Positions 7,182-17,089 of a stretch of 19,846 nt of DNA are shown here, piece after piece. Source of the stretch: Carex sylvatica (Eukaryota; Streptophyta; Magnoliopsida; Poales; Cyperaceae); contig CAXKVR010000673.1 in NCBI GenBank assembly GCA_964058845.1, forward strand, positions 1 through 19,846, given 5' to 3'. The translations under genes and the position numbers were made by a program. How positions within the stretch are numbered: position 1 is the stretch's first letter; every line of letters begins with the position of its first letter. The notes beneath the pieces were generated by a model. It saw only the letters and a list, made by a program, of their open reading frames with translations, did no database searches and was not told the origin of the DNA.

Positions 7182-10027
7182 ACCAACAAGAGAGGAGGTT
7201 AAAGAGACCATGTTCCGAATGGGACCCGATAAGGCACCGGATCCTGACAGCCTCATCGCAAGATTTGTGCAAGCTCACTAGAATATCATGGCCAACGACA
7301 TCACAGCCGCAATTCAATTGGCATTTCAACATAAAAAGGAACCAATTGATTGGATGAAGTGCCGGATAGTGCTCATACCGAAGTGTCCTGATCCAATTAC
7401 TCCAAAAGGTTTTAGACTGATTACTGTTGGCAACCTAATGTATCGCTTACTAATGAAGATTATTGCTAATCGTATCCAGCCGTATATTGCTAAGGTGATC
7501 TCCAACTCACAAACGGTCTTTATCAAGCAAAGGTACATTTCAGATAATACGATATTGGTACGCGAAGTAATACACTCCTTTCAGTCAAGTAGCTACAAAG
7601 ACGAAGCCTTCATGCTAAAGGCAGATGTTAGTAAAGCTTACGATACAATTGCTTGGCCTTTCATTCTCAAAGCCATGGAAATTATTAACATGCCAGATCA
7701 TCTAATTACTATTATTTTAAACTTCCTGAAATCTAATCGAGTTACTGTAATGATAAATGGATATGGCCAAGGGTTCATCACACCGAGCAGAGGCCTCCGT
7801 CAAGGATGCCCTTTGTCGCCGTATATCTTCATTCTGGCAATGGAGTTTCTATCGCGACAATTCCACTTACACTTGGTCAAAGACAATCTGAAAGGAATCA
7901 CTCTGGCAAGAACTACACCGGCACTGACTCATATCCTATATGCGGATGACCTCATGATTATGGTAAAAGCAACACAACACGAAGCATGTATGATTAAGGG
8001 GATTCTTGATGAGTTTGCAATGGTGTCGAGTTTACATGTAAACCCTGCAAAATCAACCATGTGGTTCAGTGCTAGATGTGATGACTCATGCAGACAAATG
8101 ATTTTCTCATTTTTGGAAGCTAAAGAAGCCTCCGATAGTGAAAGATACCTAGGAGTCATTATAGCACAGTCAAACAGACAACAAGACACTACTCACGACT
8201 TATTACTGGACAAGTTATATGGCAAGCTGGCGAGATGGAAAATTGGCATGTTGTCCTTTGCTGGAAGAGTGGCATTGCTCAAATCAGTGCTAGTCTCAAT
8301 CCCAGTCTACTACATGTCAGTAGCTGCTCTTCCTTCAAGAACTATCACTGAAATAAATCGGCTGCTGCGTCGATTTGTTTGGGGGAAGTTGGAAGAAGAA
8401 CAATACATCTCCTTTATAGCTTGGCATAAAATTTGTGACAGTATTGATAACGGGGGTTTGGGCATTAGAGATATGAAGACCTTTAATCAATCTCTATTGC
8501 TCAAAACAGTATGACATCTGGCGGCCAATGAAGACAGAATTTGGGTAAAAATAGTTCGAGCAAAATACTTCCCAAGATGTGGATTCTGGGATGTAAAAAG
8601 CACAAGGGATTCGAGCCCTCTTTGGAAGTCAATACAGGGCTTGAAACATTTCTTCAAAGAACATGTGAAATGGTAGATTGGTGATGGTACGAATATACCT
8701 GCAGCAAATCAGCCGTGGTATGATGGATGAGAAATCCAGACAATTCGGACTAATGCACTAAGAGATCTAAGGGTTGGGGATCTTTACGATCACAACACAC
8801 AGGCATGGAAGATTGAAGAAATCACAGAAACACTGGGAGAACAAGCGTCTCAAAGAGTCCTACTGAATGCACAAAGACCGCAGCAACAACCCCTAATCCA
8901 AGACAGACTAATATGGATTCCGAGTAAGAAAGGCATCTACTCAACCAAGAAAGGGTATGTCAAGCTAGCACTACAGCTTAGGCACAATACCTACGAGCAT
9001 AGAAAACTAGAAGCATGGAAGCGTATTTGGTCCTGGGAAGGGGTAATTTCGAGAATAAAAATATTCTTGTGGAAGGCGATTCATGGAGGTGTAGCTACAC
9101 TAACTGAATTACACAGAAGGATCAGCTCTATTAATCCAAGATGTCCTAGGTGTGATGAAGAGAATGAATTCTTAAATCATTGTATCTTTTTCTATCAACT
9201 ATCCAGAGCAACATGGTTCTGTTCAGATCTGGCTTTATGTGTGGACCATATCCCTCTTGATTTTGCTCAGGCATTAATTGAGTTGACTACACGAATGGAA
9301 CAGCAACATATACAATTCTTGTGCAATTTAATTTGGGAAATTTGGAAGGCAAGAAATGAGGTTATTTTTCAGAGCAAAACACCCACTGTTGGCTCAATAA
9401 TCTCAAAAGCTAAAATTTTGGATCCCCCAGACATCACTCCAACAAGACAGAATACACAGTCAACACAAATGCTTAGGCAGGTAAATCTCATCCCCTCTAA
9501 AATGGAAATTCTGTTAGTAGATGCTTCATGGGATGCTAAAAAAGAGGCAAGGTGGGGAGCTGTTTGGTATGACCAGAGGGGGTTGTATGCATGGGCGGGA
9601 GCAAGATATATGCAGGCTGAGGACCCCCCTACATGGGGAGGCACTAGCTATGTTATATGTTGTTCACAGATACATTGCAGGTAGGAGTAATAATACCTCT
9701 AGCATGGCACTACTTTTTTCTGACTGCAAAGTGTTAATCCAAGCAATCAGTAGCAACTCAATTGATGATCTCCCGTCTTGGAAGGTTGCCTCTACAGTGG
9801 CTAAACTAATCAACCTAATCAACTCAGTAAAAGACAAAATTAGTGTGCGACATACCAGTAGGGATGCTCTGAAGGGACCTCACAACCTTGCAAATTGGGC
9901 TAGAAGAACTAAGCAACAGGTTGCTGTGCTGCCAAGAGGGATGATTGATGCACACCAGGGGATAACAAGCACTTTGGATGACCAATTCTTCTGCTGGGAA
10001 CCGAGAGCTGTGGGAGATCAAAGTTGA
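7182..10027 (+). pseudogene. LINE ORF2, C-terminal part: reverse transcriptase, zf-RVT-like region, RNase H
   Basis: The reverse transcriptase copies element RNA at the nicked target. Text resumes after the solo LTR with EEVKETMFRMGPDKAPDPD. It continues through KADVSKAYDTIAW, GLRQGCPLSPYIF and the catalytic YADD (Tyr codon at 7939), a zf-RVT-like stretch WKRIWSWEG .. IKIFLWKAIHGG .. CPRCDEENEFLNHC near 9016-9183, and an RNase H domain (VDASWDAKKEARWG near 9516, HGEALAML, FSDCKVLIQAI, GPHNLANWARR) to TGA 10025-10027. In-frame stops are TAG 7279, TGA 8512, TAG 8674 and TGA 8728. The frame changes at a C6 run (9623-9628) inside RNase H. RNase H at the end of ORF2 is known for a subset of plant L1 elements. 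This is a recognisable but dead copy. Confidence 0.92.
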
Positions 10028-10243
10028 CAGAAATTGGAAGACTCTGAGTTGTTTACTCTGGGAGAAATGACCCCAATTCAAGCAAACACTCTTTTATTTA
10101 GTGCATTTTATTTCTATGTTCCTTTTTAGCTAATGATGTCTTTTAATTTCTCTAGTTAGTAGGTAATTGTTACTAGTATTATGTAATCGAACTTTGCTTA
10201 TTTAAATCCACAACGCCTAAGGGCTTCTGATCAAAAAAAAAAA
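10028..10243 (+). other. LINE 3' UTR and poly(A) tail
   Basis: About 200 bp of T-rich non-coding sequence after the ORF2 stop ends in a run of 11 A at 10233-10243. This is the usual terminus of a target-primed LINE insertion. Non-repetitive sequence follows directly. Confidence 0.7.
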
Positions 10244-10709
10244 TAACCAAAGCATATAAGTATATTAGATACAAGTAGAATAGACTGACCGCTTGTATCC
10301 GAACTTCAGTTAGAGACCTATTAGGATATAGTTTACCTGACAAAAGTCGCATTCTATGACTAATAGTGGAGTAATCTTGATTGTTATTATTATGAAAAGC
10401 ATATAGAAATGACCGACCAAGTGAAATTGACTCTTTCATAACATTAGTAATTATGACTTATCATTAATCTTCATGCAATTGTATTAAGTGCCCAGTTAGA
10501 ACTTAGTTAATTAGGGTGTTGTATTACTGACCAAGTAATTAATACTTGCAAAGTTTTAGTCACAGAATCCAAAGAATCCAAAAAAAAGTATATGCACTTA
10601 TGCTGTGTTAACGATGTAATGCAACACACACAGGTTGTACATACAAAATTTAACCTTGTAATAACACAGGTGTATTCCAACATGTCAACAAACTTATTGA
10701 TTGTTTATG
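10244..10709. other. No gene seen between LINE and Copia
   Basis: This is AT-rich sequence without a convincing ORF, RNA gene or recognisable element. Short ORFs here have no visible domain. It ends next to the Copia target duplication and probably represents old host intergenic DNA. Confidence 0.5.
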
Positions 10710-10714
10710 GTTCT

Positions 10715-10874
10715 AATAGAAATAGTTCAAAAATGAATTATGATTTTTCCATTGCTCTCTTTGTGCCTATATAGACGTTACATTTTTCATATGGTATCAA
10801 ATCTCTATAATATTTTCTTACCAAAAGATGTCTATAGTTTCTATAAATGCATAAACATAACATAAATCTCAACA
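10715..10874 (-). repeat. Copia 3' LTR, 160 bp
   Basis: It is collinear with 17090-17249. By my count the two differ at 9 of 160 positions (seven transitions, two transversions, no indels), and the last 70 or so bases on the + strand are identical. It is bounded by GTTCT on the left and the polypurine tract on the right. Confidence 0.95.
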
Positions 10875-10885
10875 CTCCCCCTCAA
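10875..10885 (-). other. Copia polypurine tract
   Basis: The minus strand reads TTGAGGGGGAG directly before the 3' LTR start TGTTGAG. This is the plus-strand primer of reverse transcription. The pol stop codon TGA (10882-10884) overlaps its beginning. Confidence 0.9.
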
Positions 10886-11653
10886 GATGGGCAAAAGATA
10901 TCGATCAAACCCATCTTGTCACATAACCTAACTAGATCTATTGAGCTAAGTCCTTTGGTGAGGCAGTCAGCTACTTGGTCTCTAGTAGCTACATGACTCA
11001 GCTCCAATAGCCCAATTTCTAGCTTTTTCTTTATGAAGAACCTATCGATCTCCACATGCTTGGTTCTGTCATACTGCACAGGATTGTTGGCAATGCTGAT
11101 TGCTGACTTGCTATCGCACCATAACTTCATTTTTCCTTCGTGCTTTATCTTGAGATCTTCCAGTAACCTCTTCAGCCACAGCATCTCGGCAACTCCTAAT
11201 GCCATAGCCCTATACTCGGCTTCTGTCATTGATCTCGAAACAACCGGCTGCTCTCTTCCAGGAGACCAAGTTGCCCCCTACAAACATGCAATAACCAGAT
11301 GTGGACCTCCTGTCATCTTGGCAACTAGCCCAGTCAGAGTCACAATAACCCTCAATGTTCATGTGCCTATTCTTTCTAAAAAACAGGCCATTTCCTAGTG
11401 CACTCTTCAGGTATCTCATAATGTGATACACTGCGTCCATATGGCCATTCCTAGGGTCATGCATGTAGCGGCTCACGACGCTCACTGCAAATGAGATATC
11501 AGGACGAGTGTGACCCAAATAGATCAACCTGCCTACCAGTCTCTGGTACCTCTCACGATCAACCTGTTCTCCTGCCTCTGCACTCATCTTGGCCTTCACA
11601 TCAATTGGAGACACTGCAGGCTTGCATTCCAACATACATGTCTCAGTGAGCAA
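10882..11653 (-). pseudogene. Copia pol: C-terminal RT region and RNase H
   Basis: RNase H degrades the RNA template during reverse transcription. The text contains RLVGRLIYLGHTRPDISFAV, YCDSDWAS (Asp), STSGYCMFVGGNLVSWK, TEAEYRAM (Glu), CDSKSAI (Asp) and TKHVEIDRFF. All active-site acidic residues that I can identify remain. The frame differs from the RT part upstream (shift near 11654-11700). It shifts again near 11240-11260, where a GA-rich run appears to have lost two bases just before the TEAEY motif. The reading ends with TGA at 10882-10884. Confidence 0.9.
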
Positions 11654-12369
11654 GTCTAGGACATACTTTCTTTGAGATAGAACAATCCCCCTGCTTCATG
11701 AGCCACCTCAATCCCAAGAAAGTACCTAAGCTGTCCCAGATCCTTCACCTCGAATTTCTTCTCCAATCTTGCCTTCAACTGTGCAATCCCCCCCTCATCA
11801 TCCCCAGTAATGATCATATCATCGACATACACTGCCAGCATAGTAATGTGACCACCATGTTGTCGAGTAAACACTGTGTGGTCAGCATTGATTTGCTGAT
11901 AGCCCATGCCTACCATCACCTTCCTGAACCTATCAAACCAGGCCCGAGGGGACTGCTTCAACCCATATAGTGACTTCTTTAGTCTGCACACCTTACCCAC
12001 TGTCTGGTTTGTGCCAAACCCTGGTGGAACCTCCATGTACACCTCCTACAACAAATCACCATGAAGAAAGGCATTCTTCACATCAAGTTGGTGTAACTGC
12101 CATCCACTATTCACAGCCATGGAAATCAGTGTCCTCACTGTGCTTATTTTCGCCACTGGTGCAAAGGTTTCATCATAGTCAATGCCATAGGTCTGACTAT
12201 ACCCCTTCGCTACCAACCGAGCCTTGTAGCACTCAATCAGACCCTCCGGATTTTGCTTTACTGTAAAGACCCACTTGTATCCAATAGCCTTCTTGCCTGG
12301 TGGTAGTGACACGAGTTCCCAGATTTTGTTCTTGCAAAGGGCACTGAGTTCTTCTAGCATGGCTGCTTT
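11654..12369 (-). pseudogene. Copia pol: reverse transcriptase (RVT_2)
   Basis: This polymerase makes the element's cDNA in virus-like particles. It reads MLEELSALCKNKIWELV .. AIGYKWVFTVK .. YKARLVAKGYSQ .. DYDETFAPVAK .. QLDVKNAFLHGDLL, then a TAG at 12043-12045, then VYMEVPPGFG .. LKKSLYGLKQSPRAWF .. YVDDMIITGDD .. KDLGQLRYFLGIEVA. The YVDD catalytic motif and the upstream Asp in QLDVKNAF are present. Another TAG (12370-12372) precedes MLEEL. After SMS the frame changes. Apart from the stops, the sequence is well preserved. Confidence 0.93.
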
Positions 12370-12372
12370 CTA

Positions 12373-12909
12373 CTTCGGATCTCCTTTAGCAACCTGCCAA
12401 CACTTAGGGATAGAGACAATGTCTAATGATGCAATGAATGCTCCATGTACAGGTGATATGTGTGAGTAAGAGACAAATCTGGCAATGTCATGTAGAAAAC
12501 CATATCGGTCATGAGGAATGCCTGCATTCTCGCGAGGAGTCCTCCTTACTGATAGGGGGTCAGGAGGAGTATAGAGAGGAATCATATCACCTGTGTATTC
12601 TGAATCTGAGGTGGATGGTGAAGGTGTCTCAAGAGTCAGAGTAGGCAGGGACAAGAGACTTGGCACAGGTGGAACTGTAGGCACGGCTCCCTCATTATGT
12701 TTCTTTCTCCTCACATACACTTCACCATATCTCGACTCCCCCTGAGCCTGAGTTCGATCACCCTCAGGCTCAATCCTCTCCACTTCCGGCTCAATTTTAG
12801 CCGAATTCTCCTTTTCCGGCTCAACCACAGCCGAATTCTCAACAAGTGGGCAACCAATACCACCTACACTCTCCCCATCACCACTACTCTACCCATCTTG
12901 CCTCATACC
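12373..12909 (-). pseudogene. Copia pol: variable linker between integrase and RT
   Basis: A Glu/Pro/Ser-rich stretch with short EPE-type repeats (EPEKENSAKIEPEVERIEPE), then TLETPSPSTSDSEYTGD and RRTPRENAGIPHDRYGFL, joins the integrase C-terminus to the reverse transcriptase. Linkers of this kind are normal and poorly conserved in Copia. It lies in the same frame as the RT but follows TGA 12910-12912 and a further stop near 12892. Confidence 0.75.
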
Positions 12910-13870
12910 TCATGTATCGAGTGAGTCTTCAAATGGTGATGTTGCTTCAGAGGAGTAGTATGGTTCGAGCTTGTGAAAAGTAACATTCATACTCACAAAC
13001 ATTTGCCTGTCAACTGGGCTCCAGCATGCATACCCCTTTTGAGTGGCTAAGTACCCCACAAAGATACACCTCACAGCCCTTGGATCAAGTTTTCCCACAT
13101 TGGGCCTGTTGTCATGTACAAAACACACACACCCAAAAGTTTTGAGAGGAAGAATATCTCTAATTTTACCTGTCAGCATCTCAATTGGAGACCTCCAAAT
13201 TCAATACCCGTGAGGGCATCCTGTTGATCAAATAGGCTGTTGTCAGAACTGCTTGCCCCCACAGGTACTTTGGGACTTTCATTGAAATCATCATGCTCCG
13301 AGTTACCTCAAGGAGATGCCTGTTCTTCTGTTCCGCTACCCCATTCTGCTCTGGTGTATACGGACACGTGGTCTAATGCTGTATCCCATGGGATGAGAAG
13401 TATTCTCTAAACGCCTTATTTGTGTACTCTGTCCCATTATCAGACCTCAATACCTTCATAACTGCACCGTATTGAGTCTGAACCATCTTGTGAAAATTTT
13501 TAAAGCAAGCAAGCACATCACTCTTATTTTTCATCAAGTAGAGCCAAGTTAAACGAGAAAAACAATCAATAAAAGATACAAAGTATCTAAATCCATTCAA
13601 AGTAGTTGTAGGACAAGGTCTCCATACATCCGAATGAATAAAATCAAAACTACAAGACCTCATACTCCCAGAGCTAGCATAAGAGCTTCTGGTATGCTTG
13701 CCTAATTCACACGCATTACACACCAATTTTTCTTTATTTGCCTTTTCAAATAAAGACTGATACAATCTACTCAAAACTGGAAATGAAGAGTGACCCAATC
13801 GCCTATGATGGAGCAACAGTAGGTCTTCCACACTTCTCTCAACGATGGATAAGAGGGCTAAGCCCATACC
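12910..13870 (-). pseudogene. Copia pol: pre-integrase zinc finger and integrase core
   Basis: Integrase inserts the cDNA into the genome. The HHCC finger (HHRRLGH .. CNACELGKHT) and the catalytic acids are visible: IHSDVW (Asp), RSDNGTEY (Asp) and, past a stop, PEQNGVAEQKNRHLLEV (Glu). A TAG at 13373-13375 stands where Gln is expected between the second Asp and the Glu. The frame shifts near 13185-13200, and the text resumes as MLTGKIRDILPLKTFGC. It ends at TGA 12910-12912. The right limit is the hAT MITE at 13879-14387. Confidence 0.92.
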
Positions 13871-13878
13871 CTCTTTAT

Positions 13879-14387
13879 TAGGGGTGTAAACGGTCGGATA
13901 CGGATCGGATAGTGGTCTTATCGTATCCGTATCCATTATAATTTTTCCGATACAGATATGGATACGGATACGGATCGGATATTAAATGTTACGAATACGG
14001 ATCGGATATCGGACGAATACGGATATTTTTCATAATTAGCTTGTTAGTTACAAAATATCTATTATATTACTAAAATATTAGTCACTAATTATGTTATAGT
14101 GTATAATATTGTTCATCAAAATATATATCTATATGCAATTTAATAAATTATTCGTACATATGCAATTTAATAAATCAATTTAAGAACATATATCACATTT
14201 ATTGTGGTTTAAAGTATAAACGGTCAGATACGGATAGTAAAATGTCTTACCGTATCTGCATCCGTTATAATTTTTTAGATACGGATACGGATAGTCTCGG
14301 ATACGGATATGGATCGGATAATTTAAGTACTTTTCTGGATTCAGATTTGGACGAAATCAGATATTATCCGATCCGTTTACACCCCTA
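13879..14387. mobile_element. Non-autonomous hAT element (MITE), family 1, copy 2, inside Copia pol
   Basis: The 509-bp element has termini TAGGGGTGTAAACGG and CCGTTTACACCCCTA, a perfect 15-bp inverted repeat, and the perfect 8-bp TSD CTCTTTAT (13871-13878 and 14388-14395). It is the same family and orientation as the copy at 1644-2135. GGATACGGAT-like subterminal motifs abound, and the left-end block recurs internally near 14211-14275. It interrupts pol between protease and the integrase finger. The added length (517 nt with one TSD) is not a multiple of three, which matches the frame change across it. Confidence 0.96.
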
Positions 14388-14395
14388 CTCTTTAT

Positions 14396-15042
14396 CCATA
14401 TACCACAGGCCTTTATGCAGTGTGCCAGTCCCAAGTTCCTTGCCCGTTCCCTTCTCTCGAAAGATCACCTTGGGATTATCAAACAAAACAACACAATTTA
14501 GTTGTGAGATAATGACACTTATAGATAGGAGATTCACAGGAAAAGAATAAGCATGCAAAACATTAGACAAAGTCAAAATGTTGGTACATTTCACTGTACC
14601 CTTACCCACCATCAACTGGGTCGTACCATCGGCTGTCTGGATACTCTCTGGAACCGCTAGGTGAGCATAGAAAGAGTACTCCCTAGCAGCACCAGTCACA
14701 TGGCGAGATGCACCAGAGTCGACTATCCAATCTGGTGATCTAGTGGTGGATTTAGAGGAAAGAGCAAGTGTATTACAAGTACCTGTGGCTGAGTAAGCAA
14801 CAGAAGCAAAGTTACCCCTGGATGAAGATGTGGTGGATGCATCATCGACTACACTTTTCTCCTCACTTGCTCCTTTTTGCCTCCTCCTGACTATCTCCAA
14901 GATCATATCCTCCTCGGATAACCCCACAATAGCTTCCTCATCTTCCTCTCCAACTATCAGATTTGCCCGGTTGGCTCCTCTTCCACCTCTTCGGACCCCA
15001 CGGCCACGTCCACGGTTCGCAAACTGCCCTCTACCACCTGCA
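14396..15042 (-). pseudogene. Copia pol: protease and pre-integrase region
   Basis: The aspartic protease processes the polyprotein. An Arg/Gly-rich tract (NRGRGRGVRRGGRG) follows Gag in a shifted frame. Then come EDEEAIVGLSEEDMILEIV and the protease centre PDWIVDSGASRHVTG (catalytic Asp codon at 14718-14720), followed by TVKCTNILTLSNVLHA and NLLSISVIISQL. The reading enters the MITE at GTLHKGLWYMDKE. The frame differs from Gag because of an indel near 15040. Confidence 0.9.
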
Positions 15043-15870
15043 TCTCTCCCTTGGTGGCCTAGGACAAGCCTTGATCAAATGACATGTTTCCCCGCAGTTG
15101 TAAGACCTGCGAGTCTCCCCCTTGGCACCTGTCATACCTGAGCTCGATGTAACCAAAGCTGATCGCACACCTGGAGGTCCACTCGGCTCAACATGTATCG
15201 TCATGCGACTCTCCTCCTGCATCATCGCAGCAATGGCCTCATCCAATGAAGGGATCTTTATCTGGGCTAGGAGAACTGATCTCCTCTGATCAAAAACCGA
15301 GTTCAACTGAGCCAGGAATTGCATAGTCCTCATCTGTGTAATGAACTCCTCCTTTTTGCAACTCGGATCACTACAGCACATCCCCTGTGAGAAGTGATCA
15401 AGCTCTGCCCACAGCTTTTCCAAATTTAAGGAGTAATCCTGAATCGATCTATCACCCTGCACCACAGCCAATACCTCTTGCTGGATCTGGAACACCCTCA
15501 TGTGGTTCTCAGTCCCACCATAGGTCCTCTTCAGCTTTGCCCAAATGTCATTCACAAGTCGAATGCCATCTACTGAAGAGGCGATCGATTGTTTCATCGA
15601 GTTGAGCAACCAGGTGTAGATCAGATCATGTGTGGTCTTCCACTCCTCAGCCTGAGCCGTAGCACTCGCTGGCTCATCCTCTGTCAGATACCTCTTAAGC
15701 TTCCTCCCTTCCAGAGCAGTCTTGATCCGACGCGACCAACTCAGATATGAGGCCGGTCCATCAAACTTAAGCTCCACAGTTTGAAGATCAACCAACACCT
15801 TTAGAACCTCCGGATCAACACCCACCATGCATTCTAAAACGCATTTCCCTTTGTCACTTCCATTAGACAT
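15031..15870 (-). pseudogene. Copia Gag, 279 codons, altered zinc knuckle
   Basis: Gag forms the virus-like particle and binds the genomic RNA. The ATG at 15870 (MSNGSDKGKCVLECM) opens an uninterrupted 279-codon frame. The core is recognisable: LKFDGPASYLSWSRRIKTAL near residues 33-52, EEWKTTHDLIYTWLLNSM, DIWAKLKRTYGG, and SIQDYSLNLEKLWAELD. The C-terminal knuckle reads SYNCGETCHLIKAC (residues 256-269). The first Cys of CX2CX4HX4C is Ser, a one-base change, so the knuckle is probably defective. The frame ends at TAG (15031-15033), where a small indel has separated Gag from the protease frame. Copia elements normally encode one Gag-Pol frame. Confidence 0.9.
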
Positions 15871-16282
15871 CTTCTCTCAAAGGAAGTCTTCGATTACACA
15901 GATCACCTCGACTTCCTTCCCTTTCTTGATCCGATCATTCGTATCTCTCGTAAAGACCCCAGCTTGCTCCTCAAGACGGATCTAAACCATCTCCCCATTT
16001 CTTCTTCCCTTTTTTAACTCGATCTTGATCTATCTCATCTAGATTCGAGCCCGAACCCGATCGAAAATCCGATCAACCTGCATTTCGGGTATCGTGGGGT
16101 AAAGGCCCCCCACGCCGACCAAATCAACACAAAATATCGAGCTTTTAAGGCTTGATCGGCCTAGAAAAGAAGAAAAACAGCCTAAAAAGATAGAAGAGAA
16201 AGAGAGAAGGTGGCTGGTCAGAGAGAGGCGGAGCAATAGTGCTCGACTGGAGAGAGAGAGAGGCAGGGCGGAGCTACACCGT

Positions 16283-16814
16283 TAGGGGTGTTCATCGGTT
16301 CGGTTCGGTTGAAATCGAATCGAACTTGGCAAACCAAAGTTATAATTCGGTTTTAAAAATAGAACCGAACCGAACCGAATTAGCATTGCAACCGAACCGA
16401 AGTTTTATTTCGGTTTGTTCGGTTTGTTCGGTTCAAACCGAAATTAATTAATTTTTTATTTAAAACAATTGATTTATAATAAACCAAAGTATATTAAGAA
16501 ATAAACCGGAGTATTAAGAAATAAACTAAGATATTTAGAAATAAATTAAGTATTTAAAGCAATTGATTAAGAAATAAACCGGAGTATTAAGAAATAAACC
16601 GGGGTGGTTTGGATCAAATTCATATTATATGAAAGTTCGGTCGGTTCGATTATTTCGGTCTTGAAATTTTTCAAACCGAACCGAACCGAAGTTCTAATTC
16701 GGTTTTGAAAATTCAACCGAACCGATCCAATAAACCGAAATAACCGAACCGTTTAAACCGAACTAATTCGGTTCGGTCCAAAACCGATTAAACCGAACCG
16801 TTTGAACACCCCTA
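16283..16814. mobile_element. Non-autonomous hAT element (MITE), family 2, inside Copia leader
   Basis: The 532-bp element has termini TAGGGGTGTTCA and TGAACACCCCTA and a perfect 8-bp TSD TACACCGT (16275-16282 and 16815-16822). Subterminal regions are packed with CGGTTCGGTT on the left and AACCGAACCG on the right. This gives long imperfect inverted repeats, as expected for transposase-binding regions. There is no coding capacity. It shares the TAGGGGTG terminus with family 1 but differs in the internal motif. Confidence 0.96.
16493..16604. repeat. Internal 20-bp tandem repeat in hAT MITE family 2
   Basis: Five diverged units of ATTAAGAAATAAACCGGAGT occur at 16493, 16513, 16533, 16566 and 16586. 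The third is degraded, and a 14-bp spacer precedes the fourth. They occupy the centre of the element between its subterminal arrays. Confidence 0.85.
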
Positions 16815-17077
16815 TACACCGTAGCAGCTAGGTGGTAGATCGGGCCGGCTAAGAGGCGAACGGCCAGATCTGACAGAGTTAGGTCAGATTCGATCTGAAA
16901 GCTTCAAGCAGCAGCTAGGCTGATCAGACCTGATCAGGGGCGACAACCCCACTCCCTAGGTAGAGGCGACCCAAACAGGGCCGACAGCGACAGTCAGAGG
17001 CACAGGGAGGAGACAGAATTGGTGGTTGCAGCTCTCTCCGCTACAGTGCAGAAAAAGTTGGTTAACCCTAATTTTTG

Positions 17078-17089
17078 GCTCTGATACCA
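17078..17089 (-). other. Copia primer-binding site (initiator tRNA-Met)
   Basis: The minus strand reads TGGTATCAGAGC directly after the 5' LTR. This is the standard plant Copia site complementary to the 3' end of initiator tRNA-Met, where minus-strand cDNA synthesis begins. Confidence 0.95.

Larger units (their letters stand above)
3240..10243 (+). mobile_element. Degenerate plant L1-type LINE retrotransposon
   Basis: A non-LTR retrotransposon is recognised by its domain order: DUF4283-like ORF1 with a zinc knuckle, AP-type endonuclease, reverse transcriptase with YADD, zf-RVT-like region, RNase H, short 3' UTR and an 11-base A tract at 10233-10243. The true 5' end is uncertain and may lie as far left as about 2224; no convincing target duplication was found. 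It is split at 5624-7181 by a solo LTR. The start given is the ORF1 ATG. Stops and frameshifts in both ORFs make it non-autonomous. Confidence 0.9.
15871..17077 (-). other. Copia untranslated leader, carrying a hAT MITE
   Basis: About 1.2 kb separates the PBS from the Gag ATG; about 670 bp of it remains when the MITE at 16283-16814 and one TSD copy are removed. I see no conserved ORF. On the element's strand the part near Gag is rich in GATC-type and pyrimidine/purine tracts. Confidence 0.7.

Noticed and set aside
3028..10256. AAAGCATA near 3029 and near 10248 as a LINE target-site duplication
   Set aside because: Only about 8 bp match within a wide search space, and the upstream copy is not next to a defined 5' end; chance is likely.
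10244..10709. Possible small gene between LINE and Copia
   Set aside because: Only short AT-rich ORFs without domain, splice or promoter evidence.
10882..15605. Plus-strand ORFs of 60-120 codons across the Copia element
   Set aside because: They are opposite-strand shadows of pol and gag with no domains.
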